A stretch of DNA of 64,000 nt, taken from contig CAMTDV010000002.1 of the NCBI GenBank assembly GCA_947069175.1, positions 10,085,054-10,149,053 of the forward strand, given 5' to 3'. Source of the stretch: Scalesia atractyloides (Eukaryota > Streptophyta > Magnoliopsida > Asterales > Asteraceae). A program made the position numbers and the translations under genes. Under the pieces are notes generated by a model. That model saw only the letters and a program-made list of their open reading frames with translations, did no database searches and was not told the DNA's origin. Below are positions 34,989-47,383 of this stretch, in pieces; positions within the stretch are counted from its first letter, which is position 1; each line of letters opens with the position of its first letter.

Positions 34989-37900
34989 ATGAAGCTGGGA
35001 AGCTTCGACATCATAATCGGTATGGATTGGCTCAGTCAACATCATGCGGAAGTTGTATGTCGTGAAAAATTTATTCGTATTCCTCTTTCAAAAGGTCAGA
35101 CTCTTCGAATCATTGGAGAAACCTCGTCGAAAGGGCTCAACTTAATGTCTTGTCTTCAAGCTCAAAAATACCTTCGCAAGAATTATGTCGCGTTTTTAGC
35201 CCATATCATCAAGAAGGGGACCGCAGAGAAGAAACTTGAAGATATTTCTGTAGTAAAAGATTTTCCACAAGTTTTTCCTGACGACATTTCAGGACTTCCT
35301 CCAATCAGAGATGTCGAATTCCGTATCGATCTTATACCTGGTGCTACACCAGTTGCAAAATCTCCATATAGGTTAGCCCCCTCTGAAATGCAAGAGCTAG
35401 CCAGTCAATTGCAAGAGTTGACTGACAAGGGATTTATACGCCCCAGCTCATCGCCTTGGGGTGCACCTGTCCTTTTTGTAAAGAAGAAAGATGGATCTTT
35501 TCGTATGTGCATCGACTACAGAGAGCTCAACAAGTTAACCATCAAAAATCGATATCCTTTACCTCGCATAGATGATCTTCTTGACCAACTACAAGGTGCC
35601 AGTTGCTTTTCAAAAATCAATCTTCGATCTGGCTATCATCAGCTTAGAGTGCATGAAGAAGACGTCCCTAAGACTGCTTTTCGAACTCGTTATGGCCACT
35701 ATGAATTCATGGTTATGCCGTTTGGATTAACCAACGCACCAGCTGTCTTCATGGACCTAATGAACAGAGTCTGCAAACCTTACCTTGATCGATTTGTTAT
35801 AGTCTTCATCGACGATATTCTTATTTATTCAAAATCTAAAGCTGATCATGAGCGTCATCTTCGACTCGTTCTTGCACTTCTAGAAAAGGAAAAGCTTTAT
35901 GCCAAGTTCTCTAAATGTGAATTCTGGTTAAAAGAGGTGCAATTTCTCGGTCATGTAGTCAATGACAAAGGAATACATGTTGACCCATCAAAGATCAAAG
36001 CAGTTCAAGAATGGCAAGCTCCACGTACACCAACCGAAGTAAGGTCTTTTCTTGGACTTGCTGGCTATTATCGTCAGTTCATTTCAAACTTCTCTCGCAT
36101 TGCAGTGCCACTCACGGCTTTAACCCATAAGGGAAAACCATTCGTATGGGGACCCAAGCAAGAAGAAGCTTTTCAAACTCTTAAACAAAAACTTTGTGAT
36201 GCACCAATCCTCACTCTTCCTGAAGGTTGTGATGATTTTGTAGTCTATTGCGACGCGTCAGGGCAAGGATTAGGTTGCGTTCTCATGCAAAGAGGAAAAC
36301 TCATAGCTTATGCCTCGAGGCAACTCAAGACACATGAAAAGAACTACACCACTCATGACCTCGAACTTGGAGCCGTTGTATTCGCTCTTAAGATATGGAG
36401 ACATTATCTCTATGGTACTAAGTGTGAAATATACACTGACCACAAGAGTCTTCAACATATCTTCAATAAAAAAGAGTTAAATATGAGGCAACGAAGATGG
36501 GTCGAACTCCTAAATGATTACGACTGTGAAATTAGATACCACCCTGGTAAAGCAAATGTGGTGGCTGATGCACTTAGTCGAAAGGGTTATGCGAACTCCA
36601 TTCATCTTCTATGTTCGCAAATTATAACCAATATTAAAGATCAAATTCGTGAAGCCCAACACGTTTCAATAACAGAGGAAGATGTACAAAAAGAGATATC
36701 CTGTGGAGCCGAGCTAAAACTTGAAACTAAATCTGATGGTATTTTGTATTACCTAGATCGTATCTGGATTCCTAACCACATCAATCTTCGTGAAACACTC
36801 ATGCATGAAGCTCATAAAACGCGATATTCTATACACCCAGGAGCCGATAAGATGTATCAAGACTTACGGTACACCTATTGGTGGCCTGGAATGAAGAAAG
36901 ATATTGCCGTTTTTGTTTCCAAGTGTCTCACATGTTCTAAGGTTAAGGCTGAACACCAAAGACCCTCAGGACTTCTAGTCCAACCGGAAATACCTGTATG
37001 GAAGTGGGAAAATATAACCATGGATTTCATTACCGGGTTACCTCGCACTTCTAGTGGGTATGACACTATATGGGTGATTATAGACCGACTTACAAAATCA
37101 GCTCACTTTATCCCTATTCGAGAAGATTTCAAGAACGAAAAGCTTGCTCGTATTTATATCAACGAAATCGTAAGCCGACACGGGGTACCATTAAGTATTA
37201 TTTCTGATCGTGATGGTCGTTTCACCTCACGAACATGGCAAGCAGTACAATCCGCTATGGGCACTCGATTAGATCTCAGTACCGCCTATCACCCTCAAAC
37301 TGATGGACAGTCTGAGCGCACCATTCAAACTCTTGAGGATATGCTTAGAGCATGTGTCATAGACTTCAAGGGAAATTGGGACGCCCACCTACCGTTAGTT
37401 GAATTTTCATACAACAACAGCTATCATTCGAGCATCGGCATGGCACCTTTTGAAGCTTTATATGGTCGAAAGTGCCGATCTCCTGTTTGTTGGCACGAAA
37501 TTGGGGAACCACAAATTACTGGTCCAGAATTGATCCAAGAAACCACAGACAAGATTCATCAAATCCGAAACAATCTTTTAGCAGCTCAAAGTCGTCAAAA
37601 GAGTTACGCAGATAAACGACGGAAGCCCTTGGAGTTTAGCATTGGTGATCATGTGCTTTTAAAAGTGTCACCGTGGAAGGGAGTAGTTCGTTTTGGTCAA
37701 AAGGGAAAGATAGCACCACGTTACATAGGACCTTTCAAGATACTCGAAAGAGTGGGTCCTGTAGCATACAAGCTTGACCTACCGGAAGAACTCGACAGGA
37801 TTCATCCCACATTCCACGTGTCGAACTTGAAGAAGTGCCTCGCTGATGAGAACCTCCATATTCCACTGGAAGATATTCAGATTGATGAATCCATTCATTT

Positions 37901-38075
37901 TATTGAAAGACCAGTGGAGATCATGGACTACGGAGAAAAGTGTCTTCGGCGAAGTCGCATTCCTATTGTTAGGGTACGCTGGGAGTCGAAACGGGGACCT
38001 GAGTTTACTTGGGAACGTGAAGACTCAATGCGTGAAAAATACCCGCATCTTTTTCCTACTACTTCAACTATTTAA
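34989..38075 (+). CDS. Element 2 reverse transcriptase, RNase H, integrase and chromodomain-like tail
   Basis: 1028 open codons; the listed ATG is an internal Met of the original polyprotein. RT: YRELNKLTIKNRYPLPRIDD, then SKINLRSGYHQ, where the motif A catalytic Asp is Asn (residue 211, codon AAT at 35619). The FIDD box is intact (D275, D276). RNase H: YCDASGQG with D422, YTDHKSLQ. Integrase: zinc region with YWWPGMKKDI and CLTCSKVK, core residues D679, D740 and E776, giving the canonical DD35E spacing. The C-terminus (residues about 980-1028) reads IPIVRVRWESKRGPEFTW and EKYPHLF, as in group II chromodomains of Tekay/Del elements. The ORF is long, but the RT is predicted inactive. Confidence 0.93.
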   Translation: MKLGSFDIIIGMDWLSQHHAEVVCREKFIRIPLSKGQTLRIIGETSSKGLNLMSCLQAQKYLRKNYVAFLAHIIKKGTAEKKLEDISVVKDFPQVFPDDISGLPPIRDVEFRIDLIPGATPVAKSPYRLAPSEMQELASQLQELTDKGFIRPSSSPWGAPVLFVKKKDGSFRMCIDYRELNKLTIKNRYPLPRIDDLLDQLQGASCFSKINLRSGYHQLRVHEEDVPKTAFRTRYGHYEFMVMPFGLTNAPAVFMDLMNRVCKPYLDRFVIVFIDDILIYSKSKADHERHLRLVLALLEKEKLYAKFSKCEFWLKEVQFLGHVVNDKGIHVDPSKIKAVQEWQAPRTPTEVRSFLGLAGYYRQFISNFSRIAVPLTALTHKGKPFVWGPKQEEAFQTLKQKLCDAPILTLPEGCDDFVVYCDASGQGLGCVLMQRGKLIAYASRQLKTHEKNYTTHDLELGAVVFALKIWRHYLYGTKCEIYTDHKSLQHIFNKKELNMRQRRWVELLNDYDCEIRYHPGKANVVADALSRKGYANSIHLLCSQIITNIKDQIREAQHVSITEEDVQKEISCGAELKLETKSDGILYYLDRIWIPNHINLRETLMHEAHKTRYSIHPGADKMYQDLRYTYWWPGMKKDIAVFVSKCLTCSKVKAEHQRPSGLLVQPEIPVWKWENITMDFITGLPRTSSGYDTIWVIIDRLTKSAHFIPIREDFKNEKLARIYINEIVSRHGVPLSIISDRDGRFTSRTWQAVQSAMGTRLDLSTAYHPQTDGQSERTIQTLEDMLRACVIDFKGNWDAHLPLVEFSYNNSYHSSIGMAPFEALYGRKCRSPVCWHEIGEPQITGPELIQETTDKIHQIRNNLLAAQSRQKSYADKRRKPLEFSIGDHVLLKVSPWKGVVRFGQKGKIAPRYIGPFKILERVGPVAYKLDLPEELDRIHPTFHVSNLKKCLADENLHIPLEDIQIDESIHFIERPVEIMDYGEKCLRRSRIPIVRVRWESKRGPEFTWEREDSMREKYPHLFPTTSTI

Positions 38076-38093
38076 ATTTCGGGACGAAATTCC

Positions 38094-38109
38094 TAAAAGT
38101 AGGGGATAC
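38094..38109 (+). other. Element 2 polypurine tract
   Basis: AAAAGTAGGGGATACT directly abuts the 3' LTR. Confidence 0.88.
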
Positions 38110-38296
38110 TGTAACATTTGTAAAAATCGGGTCTCCAAAACCCGCTCCATTTTGTAATCAAGTACCAAGTTATGAAAGTGCATTAATTATTTATGGTTAT
38201 TTTGAGTTAAAACGTTACATAAGTAATAAATGAACTAAACTATAAAAATCATATTTGATAAAAAGTTAAAAATAAAACAATTAAAAAAATAAGTGA

Positions 38297-38373
38297 AGCT
38301 GCCGGGACTCGAACCCGGGTCAGCTGAGTCGCCCCAAGACTTAACATCCATTCCCCAAACCGCTCCGCCACAA
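38297..38373 (-). other. Antisense class II tRNA-like module, element 2 3' LTR
   Basis: As at 29985-30061 but with a fully paired T-arm (CCGGG/CCCGG) and GCTG/CAGC extension. Confidence 0.75.
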
Positions 38374-39223
38374 TGTGTTTTCTGTTAACACTAGGAAAAC
38401 AATTGGAACTTATACACAAACTCAACTTAACCGATGATGCCATCTGAATAACGGTAATCGGCAAACCAATCGCCAAATCGTTGTGAATTCATTTGGTTCA
38501 TTTATAACCGATGTGCGACGGTTTCTAATTAAGCCAGAATTGATTAAACTTTAAGCCTTATCATTTCGGCTTTTGAAACCGAAAACTTCATCAAGTTCGG
38601 ATTTAATTCGAGCTTCAGTTCATTTACACGATTCAGAACTATCACAACAATACTCAATTTCATTTTCGTCGCGTTTCTGAACCGTAAGATTTTCTGAATT
38701 AGTTCGCCGGAAAATTCCTGCAAGTCACCGGAAAACCGGGACTCACATTCTCACGGTAATTCCTTCGACTCTTATTGTTTAAAACATGTGATTAGTCAGT
38801 CTCTAACACAACTCCATCATCAGAATCGATCCTAGCCAACGTTTACCGGAAATCTTATCTTCGCCGGAAAGTTTCTGAGACTGCCGGAATCCAACTGTGA
38901 ACTGGTACGATATCCAAAACTTCTTTTAAACCTTGTTTAAGTGACACAACTTTATGAGTAATCGATCAACGCTGTTAATTGGTTCAACAGTCGGAGTTCA
39001 TTTCCAGTACCGACGAACCTCCGCCGTAATTCAGTGAATAACATCAATCGGTATATTCTGTTCCTTAAACTTTCTCCATTCTTTACTTTTGAGTTACTGT
39101 TGATGTCGGAGAACTTTGTAAATCACAAATCAATCATAATCAGTCGAGTTATGTTGCCTGTGTAATCGGTGAAGAAGATGAAGTTATAACAGAATATAAG
39201 AGTAATTAAAATCCGGATTATAA

Positions 39224-39643
39224 ACGGGTTAGACACACAGTCCAGCGGTGGACTGTGTGCAAATTTCACATACACGTCCCGAGTTCGATCCTTGCTACGC
39301 GCACGCTTTGTGTAATAACATTCCTTTTTAATCATGAACTAACCCGGGTTAAAACAGGTAGTTGTTAAGTATAATAAAAACCAAGAATATAACCGGGTTA
39401 GACACACAGTCCAGCGGTGGACTGTGTGCAAAATGAACTTCACGTCGCGCGTTCGAATCTTGTCACGAGCACTGGTCCAGTTGAACTAAAACGTTTTTGT
39501 AAATAAAGGAATTTTCGGTTAATTCAAATAAGTATATAAATATAATTAAAACTGAGTTTATAACGGGTTAGTCACGTAGCTCAGTTGGTAGAGCTACGTG
39601 CACGTGAACGGAAGGTCGCCGGTTCGAATCCCGCCCGGCGCAG
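39224..39643 (+). other. Three tRNA-like modules, element 2 3' LTR
   Basis: At 39224-39302, 39394-39472 and 39564-39643; hairpins and boxes as in the 5' LTR. Confidence 0.78.
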
Positions 39644-41232
39644 AAATATCCGCTGACCGAACCGGTCAACGGTCAACGGTCAACAGTAAAAAAATAATAT
39701 ATTTTTTATATATTTATTTATTTAATTTAATTTAAAAATCAATTAAAAATACTTAAAAATAACATTTTTAAAGATAGAAAATAGCCATAAACTCATAAAA
39801 AATATATCTAAAAATTTCATTAAAATCCTTAATAACATCCATCCATTTAATATATTTTTCCATTATTATTTAGGTTAGTACTCCTCGTCGACTCGCTCAT
39901 CTAAATCGTGCGCATCTCACCATCTCCAATTCAACGCACCCAATGTGAGTGAACCTTTCAAATTCCCCGTTTTAATCACGTTTTTGGGGTGTATCATGTG
40001 TCTTTGTTTATTTACATATAATAACGAAACTATTGTGCATACATCGTATCATGACATGTGTATTAGTTTGTTGCTGTTAAGTAGTTATTATTGGATGCAA
40101 ATTATTGTTACAGTACATGCATTTGCCGAGGCCGCAGCTCCCCATCCATGAGGTTGAGCTTGTTCCCCATTTTATTATGCGGTTGAACTGTGGCGTGCCC
40201 GCACGATCGGCTCCGTTTGATTGAGCCTTGATCGGTCATTTCATTTTACATTTCAATACATGCAATACGATCGGCTCCGTTTGATTGAGCCTTGATCGCA
40301 CAGTTCAATTTACATTTCCAGTTCATGCAATACGATCGGCTCCGTTTGATTGAGCCTTGATCGCACAATTCAATTTACATTTCCAGTTCATGCAATACGA
40401 TCGGCTCCGTTTGATTGAGCCTTGATCGCACAGTTCATTTATGTTAGTTATCGTATGTTATTGGTATATTCATGTATGCTATCAAGTGTTATTGTATGTT
40501 ATAATTGTAACTGCTATTTGCCAATGCTTGATTACTTACATTTGCTCTTTTATGATTATGCACAATATTTTATTGATAAACTAACCATAAAATCATTATC
40601 AAATGTTTATCTAATGAGGTTCACTCGCTAACTTATGTTGACCCAAAAACTACCATTTTACACATGATACAGGTGAACCAGCAGCAGCTAGGAACACATA
40701 GGATCTGGACTAGAAGAATAAAACAATTTAGTTCTTGGATTGTTACCTTTTGATTATTTCCTTTGTATTGAATGAACATGTTTGGATGTTTGAAAATGTA
40801 GCTTTGACTTCATTAATTATGAAACATAATAGTAAATGTCATGTGCTTTGGTGATAACCCAATTATGCCCCGACTCTTATTTCCGCTGCGGGTCGGGTGT
40901 GACAGATATAGATGCACATGTGCATTTCTAATATTGTTAATGTAAAAGTAGTGTATTATTGATAGTAGTGTAAATGAAAGTGCAATTGTCTAATATTTTT
41001 AATGTATTACGGAATTTGTCAAATAAATTATACATATGCACACATGCATGAATAATTGTTACTCGATTTTTTTTGGTTTTTTTATTAACGAAAAATAGTG
41101 ATTTTTTCAAAAAAATATTTAAAAAATATGTGCGTTTTATTAGGTATTTTTGATTGTGTTCATATTGGTTCTCGTGGTTCTCGTAATAAAGGGTGATTTC
41201 TAACGGATTCTTCTCCTATATATATATATATA

Positions 41233-42313
41233 AATGTTCGAGTGACAATATTAAGTGCCTCATATAACCTGATCACCGGTGATAGGACCTATACTCGATT
41301 TCCGTTATATAAACCATTCTTTCAATCAATATTTTTTGATAACGTTGCTAGAACACTAACATTTGGTAATAGTCTTTATTTGGCAGGCCTGAGAATTTAA
41401 GTCCTGCTGAATATAAACTTAAATCAAAATTATTAAGAAAATATTCAACCTCTAAACTATCAAAACATAGATATCAACAAAATAAAATAATGACAGTCTG
41501 CTTAAAATTAATAACTAAAACATTCAAATTGAAGGAATTATAGTTAAAATATAAATTAAGAAATATCAAAAGAAAAAGTTAAAAAAATTCCTAACCAAAC
41601 AATAATATTAAATATGTTTTCAAAGCATGGAAGTAAATCGCTTTTTAAGTAACGAATTAACCTATTCTCTACCACCACCACCATCATCATCATTATCATC
41701 ATATGAAAACAATAACTTATTTAATTGATATTTTAAACATATTGTAAAAGAATCCTTTTAAAAGATAAGGAGGTTTTATCGCATGACATTATTTCTAATT
41801 GTTTATTATAAGCAAAATCGTTACTAGATAATTAATTATATTTTAGGTAAATCAAAAGTAAATGATTAATATCCAAGTAAACCATAGAATATTTGTGTAC
41901 GGATTAAATAAAAATTTCTTGAATGTAACTTTATTAGTAATATTATTTGTGAGATATTATACATATAGCGATGATTGTCTGTTAATGTTTGATTCGTAAA
42001 AGGGTGTATTTATATTGTTAATGAAGTATACCACATGAATCTTTTATTGTTGTGTATTAGTTAGTTATTAATAATATTATTATTTTTAATGAATTAAAGG
42101 AGAAAATACCATAAGACGTATTAATAATATTATTAGTACCGCTTTTGGTGTTCTTCGGGATTTCTAATTGGGTTTGGTGTTATTTAAGTTTGTTGGTCCA
42201 ATAAACTTACCTAATATCTGAACCATTTAAAGTTCAAGTTTATCAAGTTCAAGTTAGGGTTGTTAGACAACTTTTGAATTGATAAGTGTTGAACTAGTAA
42301 GAGATCTAAACTA
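41233..42313. other. Unclassified AT-rich DNA
   Basis: 41240-41595 is the inverted equivalent of 60008-60400. The rest shows only an (ACC/ATC)n microsatellite (41672-41702) and no gene. Confidence 0.55.
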
Positions 42314-42691
42314 TCACACCCGTTCATAGGCGGAAGCGCGCGGTGTGATCTGGTGGGTTCTCATTGCATACAACATAAGTGAACATACTAACCGAATAAA
42401 ACAACCTCCAAATGCCATCACTGATATAGTTTTCAAAACACAACATAGGTTAACTATATTGTTTACAACCCATAAATTGTCAAATTGTTAAATAACAAAA
42501 ATGCAAGATTTTAAATACTAAGGTTTTAACACTTATATCATCGCAAGTAGGCGGGATATACTGGACAAATCCTTCAAAAGATGGCATTGGAGACTTGGTA
42601 CTTGTTTCTTGATTTGCATAGATCCACTAATTACCTGAAACACATGTTAAGTTGAAAATCAACAAAAATTGGCGAGTTCATGTGTTTTAAC
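42314..42691. repeat. LTR-like fragment, probable remnant of another element
   Basis: Begins TATCACACCCGTTCATAGGC, ends near AAAAATTGGCGAGTTCATGT. The 'tcaacaaaa(g/a)ttggcgagt' word is shared with the other LTRs. It stops at the start of the LTR at 42692. Confidence 0.5.
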
Positions 42692-44656
42692 TGTCACACC
42701 CTGACCCACAGCGGAAATAGAAGTCGAGGCATAATTGGGTTATCTTCAAAGCTCATGACATTTACTATGATTAAGTTTCATATTTATTATTTGAAATTTA
42801 AAAGAAATACCCAAACACAAAGAAAATATTCAAAGATCAGAAATATTGTTCTAAACATATAGTATTTTGTTAATCTTTTATGGCCAATCTAAGTGTTCCT
42901 CTCATCAGCCTGATCACATGTATCATGTATAAAAACAAAGGTTTGGGTCAACAAAAGTTGGCGAGTGAATTTAAATTAAACTTTTAAACAATTCAATTAT
43001 ATTGATTAATTTAAAAGATTGTGCAAAAACCATATATGAGCATATGTGTATATATATAAACAAACCACAACCCACGTAATATCAACTATGAACACTTGCA
43101 TGATAAATGATGAACTGTGAGATCAAGGCTCAATCAAACGGAGCCTATCTAATGAGGCACGAGATACTCAACTCGTATCCAATGAGGAACTGATGGGCCT
43201 TGTATGAATGATTTTCATTGAAATGACATAATGTAATTACACATAACAACAACGATAAAATATACGCACCAGATCACATAATGCTGTTAACACAAGTGTT
43301 AGAATAAATAAAATAAATAAACGACACATTATACACCCCAAAACATTATTAAATAGGGGAATTTCTAAGGAATCACGCATAGTGGGCGCGTTTCCTTGTT
43401 TGAAGACGAACGCGCACGAGTTTGGGATTTAATCACGAGAGAAAACTAACCTAAAATAACAACGTAATGATTCCATAAGTAAATAAATGCTAATAGAAAT
43501 TAATATTTTTAATTAATGTTTTTTATTAGATTTTTGGGTTATTTTTGTAGTATTTACTGAAGTTTTTAAACCTAAAAAGTCTTTTTTAAGTGTTTTTAAA
43601 TGATTTATAACTAAAATATTAAAGAAAATAATAAATAAAAAAATATGGTCTTGTAAGACCTGACCGGTTCGACCGGTTCTTATGCGCGTGAGTTTGGCAA
43701 CGTGTGAGGTTCGAACTCGTGACCTCCCGTATACGTGCACGCAGCTCTACCAACTGATATACGTGTCTAACCCGAAATAATCTTAGATTTAATTACTCTT
43801 ATATACTATTTAGATCAATTCTGAATTTATTTAATTTAAAATGATTTTAAAAACCTTTGAACAGGCGCACACAGACCGCCTCTAACCAGCGACCTTCACT
43901 TGCGATGCACCCAGCCCTACCAACTGGGCTAGGTGTCTAACCCATTAATAATAGGAATTATATTATATTTATGAACTTATTGAGAGATAATATGATTGTT
44001 TAAAAAGAAACTCGTTTTTATTTCAACAAAACGGACATGATCAAGATTCGAACCCGGGATGTGCACGTTATGTTTGCACACAGTCCACCACTGGACTGTG
44101 TGTCTAGCCCGGTTTATAACCCATTTTAATTATACTTATAAACACTTTAGCACTTCATCTTCTTCTTTGATTCAAACCCAGAAACATGATCCGACTGTTA
44201 ATCGATGATAACAGTGCTACTTAACTGATTTAAGTTTTGCAATACATAATTAAGGAGGTATCAAAAAGATTAGGAGAGTTGTAGTGACTAGGAGCCAAGT
44301 TGCGGTTTTCAGGTGACGGATTCCGGCGAAACAGGTGATCTCCGACGATGCTGATTCAAACAGAAAGGTGTTGGGCATAGAGATTGAGAGTGGTGTGTTC
44401 TATTGAGATGAATTGGTATTTATAAGGCTCAAAATCAGTTTTGAAATCTTCGATTTTAAATCCATGATTACATTTCGGTTTCGACTAATTGATCAAGGTT
44501 TTCGGTTACAATTAGTTGTTCAAAAATTGGTTACAATTAACGTTCAATCATTTAAAACGCTAATTAGTTGTTTGTTTGAAGATTGATTACAGTTACAGAC
44601 TGCCGATCTTGAAGTTGTACATTGGCTTGATGTTGTTTTATTATAAATATATTTTA

Positions 44657-46023
44657 GAGTAAACTTTCATGTTGCTCCCTGTGGTTTGGTCACTTTAACG
44701 GTTTTGCCCCAATTCTTTAAAAATAGTCATTTTCCTCCAATAGTTTGCTATGGTTTTTCCATTTTGCTCCCCGCCTCTAACTCCATCCAAATTATTTGTT
44801 AACTGATAAGGTATTTTGGTAACTTCAAGTTTAAAACTAAGGGTGTTTTAGTAAAACTATAAATAAAGATTATATTATATATAATAATAATTAACAAAAC
44901 CCATAAAGATCTGATCATCTCTTTTCTTTACCCTCTTTCTTCACTCTACCCTCTCTCTTCACCCTCTCTCTTCTCCTTCACCAACAACCACCGATAGCCA
45001 CCAACACCAACCTGCCGCTACCACTAAAACCTACAACCAACACCACCTAATCAACCATCACAACCTGCCATCAACACCAACCACCACCAACATCTTCCCC
45101 AAAAAAACCCACCACCGTTGAATCCTACCACCGTCTCTTAAAATCACTCCACCTTTATTCACCCTCATGCCCGCAGTAATCAACAGCCCAACAAAGACCC
45201 CGTATAGTTTTTCCACCCGAACCCCACACCACTAGCCACCACCATCCCCGCCTTTCCCGAACATAGGAAGACTCATGATGCCCCTTAGATCTCCCCAACG
45301 ACCTCTTCAAAAACGTCAAATCGGTTTGCACCGGGAAAAACGTCAAATTGTGATGGCGGGCCGGTGGTGGAGATTTTGTCGGAAATCATTATGCGCAGAG
45401 GTTGGAGAAGGATTGCTTGAATAATGTGGCGGTTAATCGGTTTCCAGATCTGAAATCCAGGGATGATGCGGAGGATGGTGATGGCTGGCTGGTGGTGGTC
45501 GCGAGATGGTGGCGTGGTAGTGCACGATAGGTGATGTTGGCTTATGATGGTCTGGTAGAATAAGTGGTACGAGAGAAGGGGTGGAGGTGGCGAGCTGCTA
45601 GTGATGGCGGGCCGGTGGTGGTGGCCGGATGGTGGTCGCCGGTCTGTGGTGCTGATCGCATGGTGGTGGCGGTCAATGTGCAGAGGGGAGAGTTTGGTGA
45701 ATTGAATGGTGATGGTAGGTGATGTTTGTATATATATGTATATAGTATATTAATAATTAATAAAAAATACATGTATTCATATATTAACAAATAATTAAAA
45801 TTCAATAAAAGACAAAGACAGATTTACAATAAATAAAAATTAAATACTTATATATAAATTTACTGAAATGCCCTTACTGTTAACTAAAATTTTAACTAAG
45901 TTAAAGCCGTGGAGCAAACTGGGAATAAAACCGAAACATCAGGGAGTAAAATGGCTATTTTTAAAGGATTGAGCCAAAACCGTTAAAGTGACTAACCACA
46001 GAGAGCAAAATAGAAGTTTACTC
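44657..46023. mobile_element. Non-autonomous MULE inside an LTR
   Basis: 1,367 bp with imperfect terminal inverted repeats of about 100 bp or more (both ends start GAGTAAACTT and share GGTCACTTTAACGGTTTTG-like blocks). A 9-bp target duplication has one mismatch (tatatttta 44648-44656, tttatttta 46024-46032). The empty site is at about 27366-27384 in the LTR fragment. The inside is CT-rich and then rich in GGTGG/CCACC words (44930-45720); it could hold captured sequence, but no recognisable domain is present. Confidence 0.82.
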
Positions 46024-46321
46024 TTTATTTTATTTCCAGATTTTAAACATAAGTGTGTGTAGTGCAATGGTGAAACTTGTGTGTTCTATGTGGGGGATCC
46101 GGGTTCGAGTCCCGACTACCTTTTTGTTCATTTTATTCTTTTATTTTTTTATTATCTTAGATTTAATTAGTTTATTCCCTTATATATTATTATTGTTATG
46201 AAAGCTATTTATTAACCATAAATAATATAATTAAGTAACACACTAAAATAAACGAATTTCTAATAAACATTTGATTTTCAAACGGAGCGGGTTTTGGAAC
46301 CCGTTTTACACGAATGTTATA

Positions 46322-46547
46322 GTATCCTCTACTTTTAGAAATTTCATCCCGAAATTTAGGTAGAAGTAGTAAATGGGAAAAGATGCGATTATTTTTCGCG
46401 CATGGAGTCTTCGCGTTCCCAAGTAAACTCGTTTTGACTACCAACGCACCCTAACTATTGGAATACGACTTCGTCTTAAACGCTTTTCACCGAAGTCCAT
46501 GATTTCTACAGGTCTTTCAACGAAGTGCATTGATTTATCGATTGGAT
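46322..46547 (-). pseudogene. C-terminal tail of pol, truncated element
   Basis: Minus strand reads DKSMHFVERPVEIMDFGEKR then LRRSRIPIVRVRW, followed by a stop replacing the Glu codon and a small deletion in the chromodomain-like segment. Homologous to the end of the element 2 polyprotein (residues about 955-1028). Fused at 46547 to unrelated DNA. Confidence 0.85.
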
Positions 46548-47383
46548 ATGAAACAATAAAAGTATAAGGGCTATGATACAATTGGACATGAAACAATTTT
46601 AATTGATATGATACGATACATATCAAGATGTAACAATACGACATGACCTATCATATCGTATTGTATCCTTTTATATCATATGCTATCACATAATATTATA
46701 TCATTCTATTCTATTCTATCATTACTTTTCAAACAGTATTACTGAAGGAAAATTAGCATTGTGCCAGAAAACAAAAAATGAAAAAATAAATTTTAGTTTT
46801 TATTAGATAACCTACAAATATTCCTAAAATATATAAAATTTATATTTAATTGTTGTTGAACTTTTACCAACGATTTATCATCTACGTATAAAATATGTAT
46901 TTATATCACGTGGATATTCAATTATGGATATTTTGTTTTTTCGTCTCATAAAGTTTTTTTATGTTGCCATACTTTAATTTCGAACATATAACAAATTTAT
47001 AGCTTCGGTTCACTATACGATTTGGTTCATTTTTTATTTATTTTTTCTTTTAGAATTCAAGTCCAACTTTTACCTGGTTGGTTATGGCTCAATTCGACTC
47101 GTGTGTTCTTAGTATGTAGCAGAATACAAAAACACGAAGACTTTACATAATCACTTTAAACTTCTTTATAATAAAATACAAAGATTCAACAGATAATTAC
47201 ATTAAACTTCTTTATAACCAAATACAAAGATTCAACAGATAATTACCTTATACTTCTTTAGTTGATTATCATAACATACCAAATAATTACAAAAATTAAA
47301 AAAAAAAGAACCATAGTAAATGTTGAACCTTTGAATAACTATTTCAACATTAATTTTTATAAGGAATCAACTACAAGATACAC

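Larger units (their letters stand above)
29799..40904 (+). mobile_element. Element 2: complete, young Ty3/gypsy chromovirus-type LTR retrotransposon
   Basis: Length 11,106 bp, TG...CA ends and target duplication gatat (29794-29798 and 40905-40909). An unoccupied relative of the target is at about 60908-60935 (inverted). The LTRs differ at only about two dozen positions by eye over about 2,795 bp. Same lineage as element 1: proteins closely similar, LTRs related but distinct. Coding lesions: two stops and one frameshift in gag-protease and an Asp-to-Asn change in the RT active site. Confidence 0.95.
38110..40904 (+). repeat. Element 2, 3' LTR
   Basis: Nearly identical to 29799-32592, including the four-unit tandem array (40203-40438). 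One of the few changes restores a perfect T-arm in its antisense tRNA-like module (38297-38373). Confidence 0.95.
29155..41219. mobile_element. Micron-like inverted-repeat element in a (TA)n microsatellite, split by element 2
   Basis: Left arm about 29155-29480 and right arm about 40905-41219 are imperfect inverted repeats sharing GAGAACCAATATGAACACA-type and AATACCTAATAAAAC-type blocks in the same order from each end. The loop, about 29480-29798, contains GTATTGTATTATGGATGGTA repeats. Both outer ends abut (TA)n tracts (29108-29141; 41219-41232). Without element 2 it is about 950 bp. No coding capacity. The microsatellite-embedded termini recall the rice Micron family; assignment is by analogy. 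Confidence 0.6.
42692..46547 (-). mobile_element. Truncated LTR retrotransposon: 3' LTR plus last 226 bp of pol
   Basis: LTR from TGTCACACCCTGACCCAC (42692) to about 46321, of which 44648-46023 is a later MULE with its target duplication, leaving about 2.25 kb of LTR. Then a PPT-like AGTAGAGGATACT (minus) and the 3' end of pol. Truncated at 46547 where copy B of the duplicated segment starts. tRNA-like modules at about 43697-43774, 43866-43944, 44040-44112 (minus) and 46050-46120 (plus). The second is Lys-like rather than the hairpin type used in element 1. Confidence 0.85.
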
